Below, piece by piece: positions 49,330 through 56,710 of a stretch of 64,000 nt of DNA. A program made the position numbers and the translations under genes. This stretch comes from CAZZDK01 sp964652235 (lineage in GTDB: Bacteria > Pseudomonadota > Alphaproteobacteria > UBA9219). The notes beneath the pieces were generated by a model. It was not told the DNA's origin. It did not search any database and was given only the letters and a program-made list of their open reading frames with translations. The stretch covers positions 1 to 64,000 of the forward strand of contig CAZZDK010000005.1 in assembly GCA_964652235.1 (NCBI GenBank). Direction: 5' to 3'. Each line of letters opens with the position of its first letter. Position 1 is the first letter of the stretch.

Positions 49330-50457
49330 ATGGAAGAAAATAAGAGCGAGGTGTTTTATACAGACGCTGAAAACAATTACGGCAATGGGAAACCATTTTT
49401 CGAACACGACTGCAGGCCATACCAGGTGACGATCAAACCTACAATGTCTTGTCCCGCAAGGTGTGCCCATTGCACGCCAAGGCAGAAACGTTTTCCTGAA
49501 GGGGCCAAGATTCTAGGCTTGGACGGCTGGAGAGACGTCTTTAAAGAACTAAAATCTTTAGGCAGCAAGTCGATCTGTATAAGTGGGGGCGAACCCATGA
49601 TGTACAAAGACATTTTTGGACTTGCTTCGGCAGCAAAGGAATTGAGCCTTCGCGTAAGCCTTAACACTTCTGGATGGTTTTTCCATAAAGAGGAAAACCT
49701 TCGGAAGCTCGCGGAGTCGGGCGTTTCTGGCATCCACCTGTCCATAGATTCTCCAGAGGCGAAAACCCATGACAGTTTAAGAGGACTTCCCGGCCTTCAT
49801 GAGCGGGCTGTAAGTTCGGTGCACAAGCTGCTATCGATAAAACCAGACATGTTAATTAATGTTCGCATGATCCTCCATAGATACACCTATCGCAGCATTC
49901 CAGAAATGTTGACCCTTGCCTACAATTGTGGGGCGACTTCTTTGTCTATCGACCATATTCAACATGATCGGGAAGCCCAGAAATTCTTATTGTCATCAGA
50001 ACAAATACAAGAGTTTAGATCCAAGGAGATGCCGAGAATTATTGAGACAATAAACAGTCTTCCATTTGAAAATGAAGCCTTAAGAGCATTAAGCGTCAAG
50101 CAAGTTGGCAGCTTTTTTAGCCCAAAACTTGCAACAAATGCTGACTACGAGAACGGAATATATTGGAAAGATCAGAACATCAGGACACACTGCACAGTTC
50201 CATCTTCATTTATGATCATCGAGGGAGATGGCACTATTTTGCCCTGTAATCCCGTCGAATATACGAGACATCCGTTGATGGGAAATCTGAACAACTCAAC
50301 GATTAAAGACATGTGGGCGTCGGACGTATGGGAAGAGTTTAGAAAGAACAAGATGGATTATTGCACTCAATGCACGATGAACCAATCAAGGATGATTCCG
50401 TTTCGCAAAATGAGTGCCCCGACCCATGTTAAGCGTGCTTCCGCAACAGCGGGTTAG
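49330..50457 (+). CDS. Radical SAM enzyme with SPASM-like C-terminus
   Basis: 375 residues. CX3CX2C CPARCAHC (Cys41, 45, 48), the SAM-contact ISGGEPMMYKDI and HLSIDSPEAKTHDSLRG are typical. C-terminal cysteines HCTVPSS, LPCNPVEY and YCTQCTMN make a SPASM/twitch auxiliary cluster site. Enzymes of this class modify peptides, sugars and nucleosides, for example dehydrogenation in aminoglycoside synthesis. No precursor peptide ORF was found nearby, and glycosyltransferase neighbours favour a sugar or nucleoside substrate. Confidence 0.82.
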   Translation: MEENKSEVFYTDAENNYGNGKPFFEHDCRPYQVTIKPTMSCPARCAHCTPRQKRFPEGAKILGLDGWRDVFKELKSLGSKSICISGGEPMMYKDIFGLASAAKELSLRVSLNTSGWFFHKEENLRKLAESGVSGIHLSIDSPEAKTHDSLRGLPGLHERAVSSVHKLLSIKPDMLINVRMILHRYTYRSIPEMLTLAYNCGATSLSIDHIQHDREAQKFLLSSEQIQEFRSKEMPRIIETINSLPFENEALRALSVKQVGSFFSPKLATNADYENGIYWKDQNIRTHCTVPSSFMIIEGDGTILPCNPVEYTRHPLMGNLNNSTIKDMWASDVWEEFRKNKMDYCTQCTMNQSRMIPFRKMSAPTHVKRASATAG

Positions 50458-50508
50458 ACAAATCCTTGGAGATTGAGCAAGACCAGCGTCCACTATAAGG
50501 AAGAATCT

Positions 50509-51426
50509 ATGGAAGAAAGAATTTCTATAGTTATACCGACAAGCAACAGGCTGTCTTCGCTGTCCTTATGTCTTTCTTGCATTGATCGACAGACCAGCGC
50601 GTCTCTCGACAGAGTTGTCGTTGTTTATCATGACGTGACGCATATTCCGGATAAGCGCCTGTTCAGGACAATCGCGGATAAAATCGTTTACTTAAGGTCG
50701 GGCGATGTTTCGTCGGGGCAAAAGCGCACGATGGGAGCAAACATCGTATCAAGTCCATTCATAGGATTTCTTGACGATGATAGTTTTATCAATGACTCTT
50801 GGATAAACGAGGCTGTGGCCGGATTTTCTGTTTCGCCCAGGGCCGAGGCCCAACTTGGAAAATTGGAATGGTATAGACGCGATAACGTGACCGCATGGAA
50901 ATCCATTCTTCCTGAACTCCGTCAAAAAACCTATAATTACCGAAACGATATTTTTCTTGATCCGTTGTACAAGGAAAAACTGGCGCAAGGGTTGCGTTGG
51001 GATGTTCCTCTGGGCGATATGGGATTGGCGGATCATATTTCGACAGGCAATTGCGCGTTTCGCACGCGCTGCTTTTTGGATATGGGCGGCTTCGACCCTG
51101 AGTTCAAAGTTTATTACGACAAGGAATTTGCTTTCCGGCTTCTTTCAAGCGGCAAGCCCATTTTGTATAATCCCAAAATGATTGTCAGGCACGATCACGA
51201 CCCTTCATTTCTTGTGACCTTAAGAAAGAGTCTGTTCACGCCAAAATATGTTGAAATGTTCAAACGGAAACACAAGGACAGGCCTTGGGAAAAGTTTTTG
51301 AGGGAACACGCAACATATTTTGCCGAAAAGGAAAAGAACTTCCAGGCCACATTGACTGTCAGGGAACGGCTGATAAACGCGGCAATTAGGACGAGCAATA
51401 AAATTGGAAAGGCTTTATCTTTATGA
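50509..51426 (+). CDS. GT2-type glycosyltransferase
   Basis: 305 residues. ISIVIPTSNRLSSLSLCLSCIDRQ opens the GT-A fold, FIGFLDDDSFINDSW holds the DXD metal site, and TGNCAFRTRCFLDMGGFDPEFKVYYDKEFAFRL is the acceptor/catalytic region with the ED-like acidic pair. No membrane segment. AAGGAAG at 50497-50503 fixes the ATG at 50509. It overlaps the deacetylase gene by four bases. Confidence 0.85.
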   Translation: MEERISIVIPTSNRLSSLSLCLSCIDRQTSASLDRVVVVYHDVTHIPDKRLFRTIADKIVYLRSGDVSSGQKRTMGANIVSSPFIGFLDDDSFINDSWINEAVAGFSVSPRAEAQLGKLEWYRRDNVTAWKSILPELRQKTYNYRNDIFLDPLYKEKLAQGLRWDVPLGDMGLADHISTGNCAFRTRCFLDMGGFDPEFKVYYDKEFAFRLLSSGKPILYNPKMIVRHDHDPSFLVTLRKSLFTPKYVEMFKRKHKDRPWEKFLREHATYFAEKEKNFQATLTVRERLINAAIRTSNKIGKALSL

Positions 51427-52193
51427 AAAGAGCAATCATTAGACTGGACGATGTTGGCGGTTCGGATTGGCAAACATACTTCGTCATTCAACTCTGCATT
51501 TTACATCGACTGCCGATATCATGCCAGGTTGTCCCTAAATGGATAACGTCTGGAATATCGAGTTATCTCAACACCCTCATAAAAAATTATCCCGATATGA
51601 TCGAGATCGTCCAGCACGGCTTCCAACATAAGAGCTATGCCGCTGTTGGCGCAAAGAACTTTGAGTTTGGCTTCCATAGGAACTATCAGGAACAGCAACT
51701 AGACATCCAAGAAGGAAAGCGGTTGCTTCAACAGCACTTTCCTGTTGGCCTTACTCCCTCTTTTACTCCGCCATGGGACGTCTTGAATCAGGATGCAATA
51801 AAAGCGCTTTTGGCAAATGACATCACTTCATCAACCGGGAACAAATATACTTTTGAGAAAGCGCGAGCCCCCGAAGGGTTTACAGCCATCTATTGCGATT
51901 ACGACACCAGCATTAGAATTGGCCCAAACAGGGTGCAACGCGATATCAGCGATGTGATTAACCCGATAATGAACTGTGATCAAGACGCCTTGGGTATAGT
52001 AATGCACGGGAAGGAACTGGGGTCAGTAGAGGCGACCATAAACTTGATTGTCGCACTAAAATCTTTAGAAAACGCCAACTTCAGTTTTTGTCTTATCAAG
52101 GATATTCTGGCAGATGCGGCGCCATCAGCAGATCCGATTAGGTCTCGAACGCCGCCAAATCAGAAGAGGCGTCTTCTTGGTTGCGATTCATAA
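51423..52193 (+). CDS. Polysaccharide-deacetylase-like (CE4/DUF2334-type) protein
   Basis: 256 residues. RLDDVGGSDW near the N-terminus supplies the catalytic and metal Asp pair, and VQHGFQHKSY the HxxxH metal ligands; FTPPWDVLN corresponds to the next conserved motif. It would remove an N-acetyl group from a sugar. Being cytosolic (no signal peptide), it probably acts on a small intermediate, as deacetylases do in several aminosugar natural-product pathways; that is inference. Confidence 0.75.
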   Translation: MKRAIIRLDDVGGSDWQTYFVIQLCILHRLPISCQVVPKWITSGISSYLNTLIKNYPDMIEIVQHGFQHKSYAAVGAKNFEFGFHRNYQEQQLDIQEGKRLLQQHFPVGLTPSFTPPWDVLNQDAIKALLANDITSSTGNKYTFEKARAPEGFTAIYCDYDTSIRIGPNRVQRDISDVINPIMNCDQDALGIVMHGKELGSVEATINLIVALKSLENANFSFCLIKDILADAAPSADPIRSRTPPNQKRRLLGCDS

Positions 52194-52272
52194 GCAGAAA
52201 CACCCATAAGAAACCACGCTTCAAACAACAAGGGAACAACTGGGCGAAGCGGGCTCAGACGGAGTATCTAGA

Positions 52273-53169
52273 ATGCTAAGCTTGTCAAAAGATGACGATA
52301 GAATGGCTAAATCATATCACGATGGACGACCGGGGTATCCCACTGCTTTGTTCAAAGATGCCCAACGTATTTGCGGGATTTCTAAAAAAAGCCATATCCT
52401 TGAAGTTGGGGCGGGAAGCGGCCACTCGACCGTTGGGTTAGCAGGTATTGCCGCGCGACTTACTGCTCTTGAGCCGAATGAGGCTTTTGCGAGATTGGTT
52501 CGAAAACATACAAAGGGTTTCCATAATGTTGATGTTATAAATACCGATTTCGGTCATTATACAACTAAGGCCAAATTCCGCGCCGCATTCGCGTTCATGT
52601 CGTTTCATTGGATAAAAGATGTCGATAAATTTGAAAAATTTACAAAACTTCTTCAGAAAAATGGAAGCCTAGTTATTGTTTGGCAGTATTTCATGCAACC
52701 AGCATCGCTTGTCATGAAAGAAATTAACGACGTTATGTCAATGGAACTTGGCTCATTGCACGAGACAAGTAAACATAACGAAGATCAACTTCGGCTTCTC
52801 ACAGGAAGAGACGAAGAACTGCTCTCAAACAAGCATTTTTACGTAGACTGCTTTAAAAGCTATATGAGCACTTTTAGTCTTGCTGCGGAATCCTACTGCG
52901 CTCTTCTGGAAACATTTTCTGAGGTGGAGTCCCTCTCTAGCGATAAAAAAGCGGATCTGTTCAAAAGGATTCGCCCCCTAATGCTAGAGGCTAAATCCTT
53001 ACCTATGCCCGTGCTGACGGACATGATTGTTTGCAGAAAGAATCATGGTGCAAGGTTTGAGCAAGGCGATTTGATCGGAAATTGGGAGGTTTGTAAAAGA
53101 AGGGAAAGGAAAGAGGAACTCAATCGGTTATTAGGCAATGGTTTTAATTTAACCCTCACACGAAGCTAA
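52273..53169 (+). CDS. SAM-dependent methyltransferase
   Basis: 298 residues of class I fold. Start DDRMAKSYHDGRPGYP, motif I ILEVGAGSGHSTVGLAGIAARLTALEPN, and FAFMSFHWIKD in motif II resemble the trans-aconitate/ubiquinone-type small-molecule methyltransferases. The target is unknown. It is 79 bp from the previous gene and overlaps the convergent MFS stop by four bases. Confidence 0.82.
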   Translation: MLSLSKDDDRMAKSYHDGRPGYPTALFKDAQRICGISKKSHILEVGAGSGHSTVGLAGIAARLTALEPNEAFARLVRKHTKGFHNVDVINTDFGHYTTKAKFRAAFAFMSFHWIKDVDKFEKFTKLLQKNGSLVIVWQYFMQPASLVMKEINDVMSMELGSLHETSKHNEDQLRLLTGRDEELLSNKHFYVDCFKSYMSTFSLAAESYCALLETFSEVESLSSDKKADLFKRIRPLMLEAKSLPMPVLTDMIVCRKNHGARFEQGDLIGNWEVCKRRERKEELNRLLGNGFNLTLTRS

Positions 53170-54365
53170 GCTGTGGCCTTTTCGGCCTTATAAAGCCTAA
53201 AATAGATCATCCCTGCAGGCGCGGTAAGGAGCAAAATGATGAGCAGGGATTCCGCAGGGCCGAAATGATCGGCAAGGACGCCAGCAAGTATCGCCGCAAG
53301 TCCACCGATAAAAGACCCTGCCAAAGAAATTAGAGATCCCATTGTTGAGCGCTGAATGGCAGAAAAGTTTTCTTGCATAAGCGCACTATCTGCGGTCAAT
53401 CCTATAGCATAAGATATTTGTGATGTTAGCATCAGCGCCGGTGAAAAGAGCGTTGCCGTCGCATAAGCGATGCCTGAGGCGATATAGGAATAAACCGTTG
53501 CGCCGAGAAGCGACTTCATCAACCCGAACTTTTTCGTAATGTGTCCGGCACACCAGAAGGAAACGGCTCCAAGAGCGTTCTGTGCTGTGCGATAAAGTGG
53601 CGTCAGCCATGCAGGCCAAACAGCGTCGACGAAGCCAGGCGTAAAGTTATGTGCGGCATCGCCTAGCCCCTTTTTAAGGGCTCCGGCCATGGCTAGTCCA
53701 CGAAGGCGTGGATTCCGGACAATCAATTTGAGAGACTCTTTCATATGGACAAAATTCTTGACGCCTTTTGCCCTTTGGAACGGAGGCTCGACAAAGAAAA
53801 AGGACATAATAAATCCACTGCAGACGGGGATAACTGAAAGAGCAACGAGATGTGAATAGTTTAGCCCCAATAATAACAAAGCACTTGCAAGAATGCCGGA
53901 TAAGGCAAGACCAATTTGCGCCATGGAATAAATGCGTCCGATCATCTTGGGCATTTCCCGAGCGCGTCGATAATAGGAGAGCGTTTCATAGAGCCTAGCA
54001 TCATTGTTTCCAGAGAACAGGGCATTAGAGAGGCCAATAAAGAAAGCGCCCGCATATAGAAGCAAGAATCCAAAAGACATGTAAAAAGAAAGGGCCAACA
54101 AAACAACTCCCAGAGTTTCTGCCCCAGACCCCAGAATGGACGTCATGCGCCGTCCGACCTTGTCGGAAAGAACCCCTGTTGGAACTTCGAGAAGGGCTTG
54201 CGAAACGCCCATCACAGCAAAAACACCCATCGCGTTTGCGAACGACCCCGTGACTTCGCGGTAAGCCAAAACGGCTACTGGATAAAATAATTGCGTGGAC
54301 CCCAGAAAAGCGCCAAGAGGCATGAGATCAAGATTGCGGCGCAGATGATTTTTCTTTCGTTTCAT
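53166..54365 (-). CDS. MFS transporter (copy 2)
   Basis: 399 residues, same length and motif A (GVLSDKVGRRMTSILGS) as copy 1 at 35750. Long identical stretches include AAHNFTPGFVDAVWPAWLTP and GATVYSYIASGIAYA. Probable exporter. As in copy 1, its stop overlaps a convergent gene by four bases and it ends its operon, here behind a GT4 gene with a four-base overlap. Its codon use is AT-richer than that of copy 1. Confidence 0.85.
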   Translation of the reverse strand: MKRKKNHLRRNLDLMPLGAFLGSTQLFYPVAVLAYREVTGSFANAMGVFAVMGVSQALLEVPTGVLSDKVGRRMTSILGSGAETLGVVLLALSFYMSFGFLLLYAGAFFIGLSNALFSGNNDARLYETLSYYRRAREMPKMIGRIYSMAQIGLALSGILASALLLLGLNYSHLVALSVIPVCSGFIMSFFFVEPPFQRAKGVKNFVHMKESLKLIVRNPRLRGLAMAGALKKGLGDAAHNFTPGFVDAVWPAWLTPLYRTAQNALGAVSFWCAGHITKKFGLMKSLLGATVYSYIASGIAYATATLFSPALMLTSQISYAIGLTADSALMQENFSAIQRSTMGSLISLAGSFIGGLAAILAGVLADHFGPAESLLIILLLTAPAGMIYFRLYKAEKATA

Positions 54366-55459
54366 GGAGTCAATCGATTGTTACTGGAGTTAAGAAGTCG
54401 ATTCAAAGCTTGTTCCCAGAGGCGGCCTTTATGCTCTACACTACGTGTTGGCTGTCTTGACTCTTCGAAAGCTGCCTTTGAGAAAGACTTGTACATATCT
54501 TCATCATTCCATAACTCCCGAACTCTTCTAGCCCAATCTTCTGCGGACGCATCTGCAGGCAGAAGGATTCCCCCTTTACCAACCGCTTCTGGAAGCCCTC
54601 CTCTGCGATATGCTATAACAGGTATTCCACTGATAATCGCCTCGGCAGCTACGCGCCCATAGGCCTCTTCCCAGAGGCTTGGAACGATCAATATCTTTGC
54701 CGCTTCGTACACTGGCCGCATATCAGCTTGTGCCTTCATGAAAGACACATTCGGTAGATGATCGAGTTTTTTAAATAGATCATCACGCATCTTTTTCTCA
54801 AGCGGCCCAGATTCCACAAAAAGAAAAGGTATGTCCGGGCAAAGGGTTGCGACCCTTAAGGCAATATCTACGCCCTTCCGAGGCGTGGGGCTTATAAAAA
54901 GAACCTTTTCTTGCCTAGATGAAACCCTGTACTTTTCTTCATCAATAATAGGATGAATTACAGTCGGACTCACAGGGAAGTGAGCCGCATACCTAAAAGC
55001 TGTAAATGCTGAATTGGCGACACAGTGAACAGAACCTAGTTTGCTTAGGTCACCGCCGTGGGCATGGAATTCAACATCTTGAAAATTCATAATGAAGGGA
55101 ACATTGGCGTCTTGAATGGAAAGAGCCATAGGAACAGATCGAACTGAAAGCACGATTGCTGCATCGGGGTTTTCCGACCTAACAACGCCTCCTACAGATT
55201 CCCAGGGAATATTGGCGCGCCAAACAGGATATGCGCCCATGCTGTAATCTTTTGCCGCGCTTACCCCTATAAAAAACTTGCGAACTTTTGTTTCTGCGTG
55301 TGCTTTATATCCCAACCATCCGCTGGACATAAGACCGGCAAGAACGGCAACGCGGTGTCCCCTTGACAGCAAAGCACGGCACAACTGATCGGCTGAGCTT
55401 TGCAGGCCCCCTTTCATTTGAGGGAGGTATTTATCTCCCGTAACGATAAGAACTTTCAT
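54362..55459 (-). CDS. GT4-type glycosyltransferase
   Basis: 365 residues. MKVLIVTGDKYLPQMKGGLQSSADQLCRALLSRGHRV is the GT-B start; VLFISPTPRKGVDIALRVA marks the domain hinge, and VPSLWEEAYGRVAAEAIISGIPVIAYRRGGLPEAV carries the EX7E donor motif. Start 55459 (MKVLIV) is preferred to GTG 55471. Coupled to MFS copy 2. Acceptor unknown. Confidence 0.84.
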   Translation of the reverse strand: MKVLIVTGDKYLPQMKGGLQSSADQLCRALLSRGHRVAVLAGLMSSGWLGYKAHAETKVRKFFIGVSAAKDYSMGAYPVWRANIPWESVGGVVRSENPDAAIVLSVRSVPMALSIQDANVPFIMNFQDVEFHAHGGDLSKLGSVHCVANSAFTAFRYAAHFPVSPTVIHPIIDEEKYRVSSRQEKVLFISPTPRKGVDIALRVATLCPDIPFLFVESGPLEKKMRDDLFKKLDHLPNVSFMKAQADMRPVYEAAKILIVPSLWEEAYGRVAAEAIISGIPVIAYRRGGLPEAVGKGGILLPADASAEDWARRVRELWNDEDMYKSFSKAAFEESRQPTRSVEHKGRLWEQALNRLLNSSNNRLTP

Positions 55460-55614
55460 GATCTTCTGCACTCCCGAGATAAGTCCCTACGTCTTCCTCA
55501 AAATCAAGCTGTTTCTCATTGACGCGCCGCTTAAGAAAGATACAGCGGAATTTACACATAGTTCAACAAAAACCTTTCCCAAAAGGGTTCCACCCAAGGG
55601 TTGATTCTGGTCAG

Positions 55615-56364
55615 TTATCCTTGCTTAAGATTAAGGGTCGAATCCGCAACCCACCTCTTCCGTGACGATTGATGCCATCCCGTCCGCACGGTATAAGGCC
55701 GGCAAATGCGGCAGGTATTGAAAGGCTCATCACGCTGCATAAATGCGCCGATCTTTTCTTCGGTCGCTCCTTCTAAACACAAGCCATCCACACCCCAGGG
55801 CAAGCCCATTAGCTTCTGCGGATAGAATGTCGATTGAGAACAGAGATAGAAATAGGCATCGTGAACTGTGAAGCATTTTTTGCGCCACGGACAAGCATAG
55901 AAACTGCTTCCGTCTGGAACAACATCAAGCTGTTTAAAAAACTCAGAGGTGGGGCGCATATCCAACTCAAACCCATATTTCTCGGCCTTCTTTTGGGCTA
56001 GCTCCAAATTTTGGGGCGGGGTGTTAGGATAGACGGACAACCTCAAGGTCTCCAATGATCCCCAGAAATCGTCTTTCATACGATGAAGCAGAAGGCCGTT
56101 TGTAAAAAGTCTGTGCCCCTTATCAATACGAATATCCGTTATCATTCGCATGATGCTTGCGATTTCTTTATGCAGCAACGGTTCTCCGCCGACTATGTGC
56201 ACGGCTCCAACCGACATAAAAGGCTTTAGCGCGACAAGGTCACGCTTAATCCTGTCTAGGGATCTGATTTCGGGAGCGTACAGGGGGGATGCGTGAGAAC
56301 AGGATGCGCAGCGATTGTTACAATGAAGCACAACATTCACGTCCAGATTATCGACATAAATCAT
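55615..56364 (-). CDS. Radical SAM enzyme (short, with auxiliary Cys)
   Basis: 249 residues. VVLHCNNRCASCSHASPLYAPE gives Cys15, 19 and 22; HIVGGEPLLHKEIASIM is the SAM loop. Extra cysteines YACPWRKKCF, YLCSQST and NTCRICRP could bind a second cluster. This type occurs in carbohydrate and natural-product loci, often beside GT4 genes. It is 155 bp upstream of the GT4 gene on the same strand and divergent from ileS. Confidence 0.8.
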   Translation of the reverse strand: MIYVDNLDVNVVLHCNNRCASCSHASPLYAPEIRSLDRIKRDLVALKPFMSVGAVHIVGGEPLLHKEIASIMRMITDIRIDKGHRLFTNGLLLHRMKDDFWGSLETLRLSVYPNTPPQNLELAQKKAEKYGFELDMRPTSEFFKQLDVVPDGSSFYACPWRKKCFTVHDAYFYLCSQSTFYPQKLMGLPWGVDGLCLEGATEEKIGAFMQRDEPFNTCRICRPYTVRTGWHQSSRKRWVADSTLNLKQG

Positions 56365-56491
56365 AATATTTGTCCGAGATCATCCGTTAAATCATGGCGT
56401 AATTGTACGATCAAAGCCGTATTTACGTCAACTACCTCACGCCTCGCTTTGCTTGGGATATGAAGCAAAATAGATAGCAAAATAATGCGGT

Positions 56492-56513
56492 TTATGGTAA
56501 ACATTAACCATAA
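56492..56513. promoter_or_regulatory. Inverted repeat between radical SAM gene and ileS
   Basis: TTATGGT-N8-ACCATAA, with TTAACCAT at 56504-56511. It lies in the 346 bp divergent region (56365-56710), about 110 bp before the ileS promoter and 128 bp from the radical SAM start. Possible regulator or CtrA half-site. Confidence 0.4.
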
Positions 56514-56603
56514 TATATGGTGGCCCACTGAAAATTTTCTGATGGTTCAGGAGGCTGTTCTGCGAAACTGTTTTTTTTGTAAAAAGATTTTGTTTTTCCT
56601 TGC

Positions 56604-56631
56604 TTGCATAAGCCGCTCACAAATGTATAAA
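56604..56631 (+). promoter_or_regulatory. Sigma70-type promoter of ileS
   Basis: TTGCAT (56604-56609), 16 bp spacer, TATAAA (56626-56631). Transcript start would be near 56638, giving a leader of about 73 nt with AGGAGA at 56701-56706 before the ATG. Confidence 0.55.
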
Positions 56632-56710
56632 AGCGAAAATTGCTTGTAGGTTGCTGCGGCGCCTCATTTACATAATAGCGGCTAGCGCCCACAAAAAAAC
56701 AGGAGAACAT

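Noticed and set aside
49330..50457. RiPP pathway reading of the SPASM radical SAM gene
   Set aside because: No short precursor peptide ORF or RRE-domain gene is adjacent; neighbours are sugar-active enzymes.
35750..54365. The two similar MFS genes as ends of a composite transposon
   Set aside because: They are transporters, differ in codon use, and no transposase or terminal inverted repeats accompany them.
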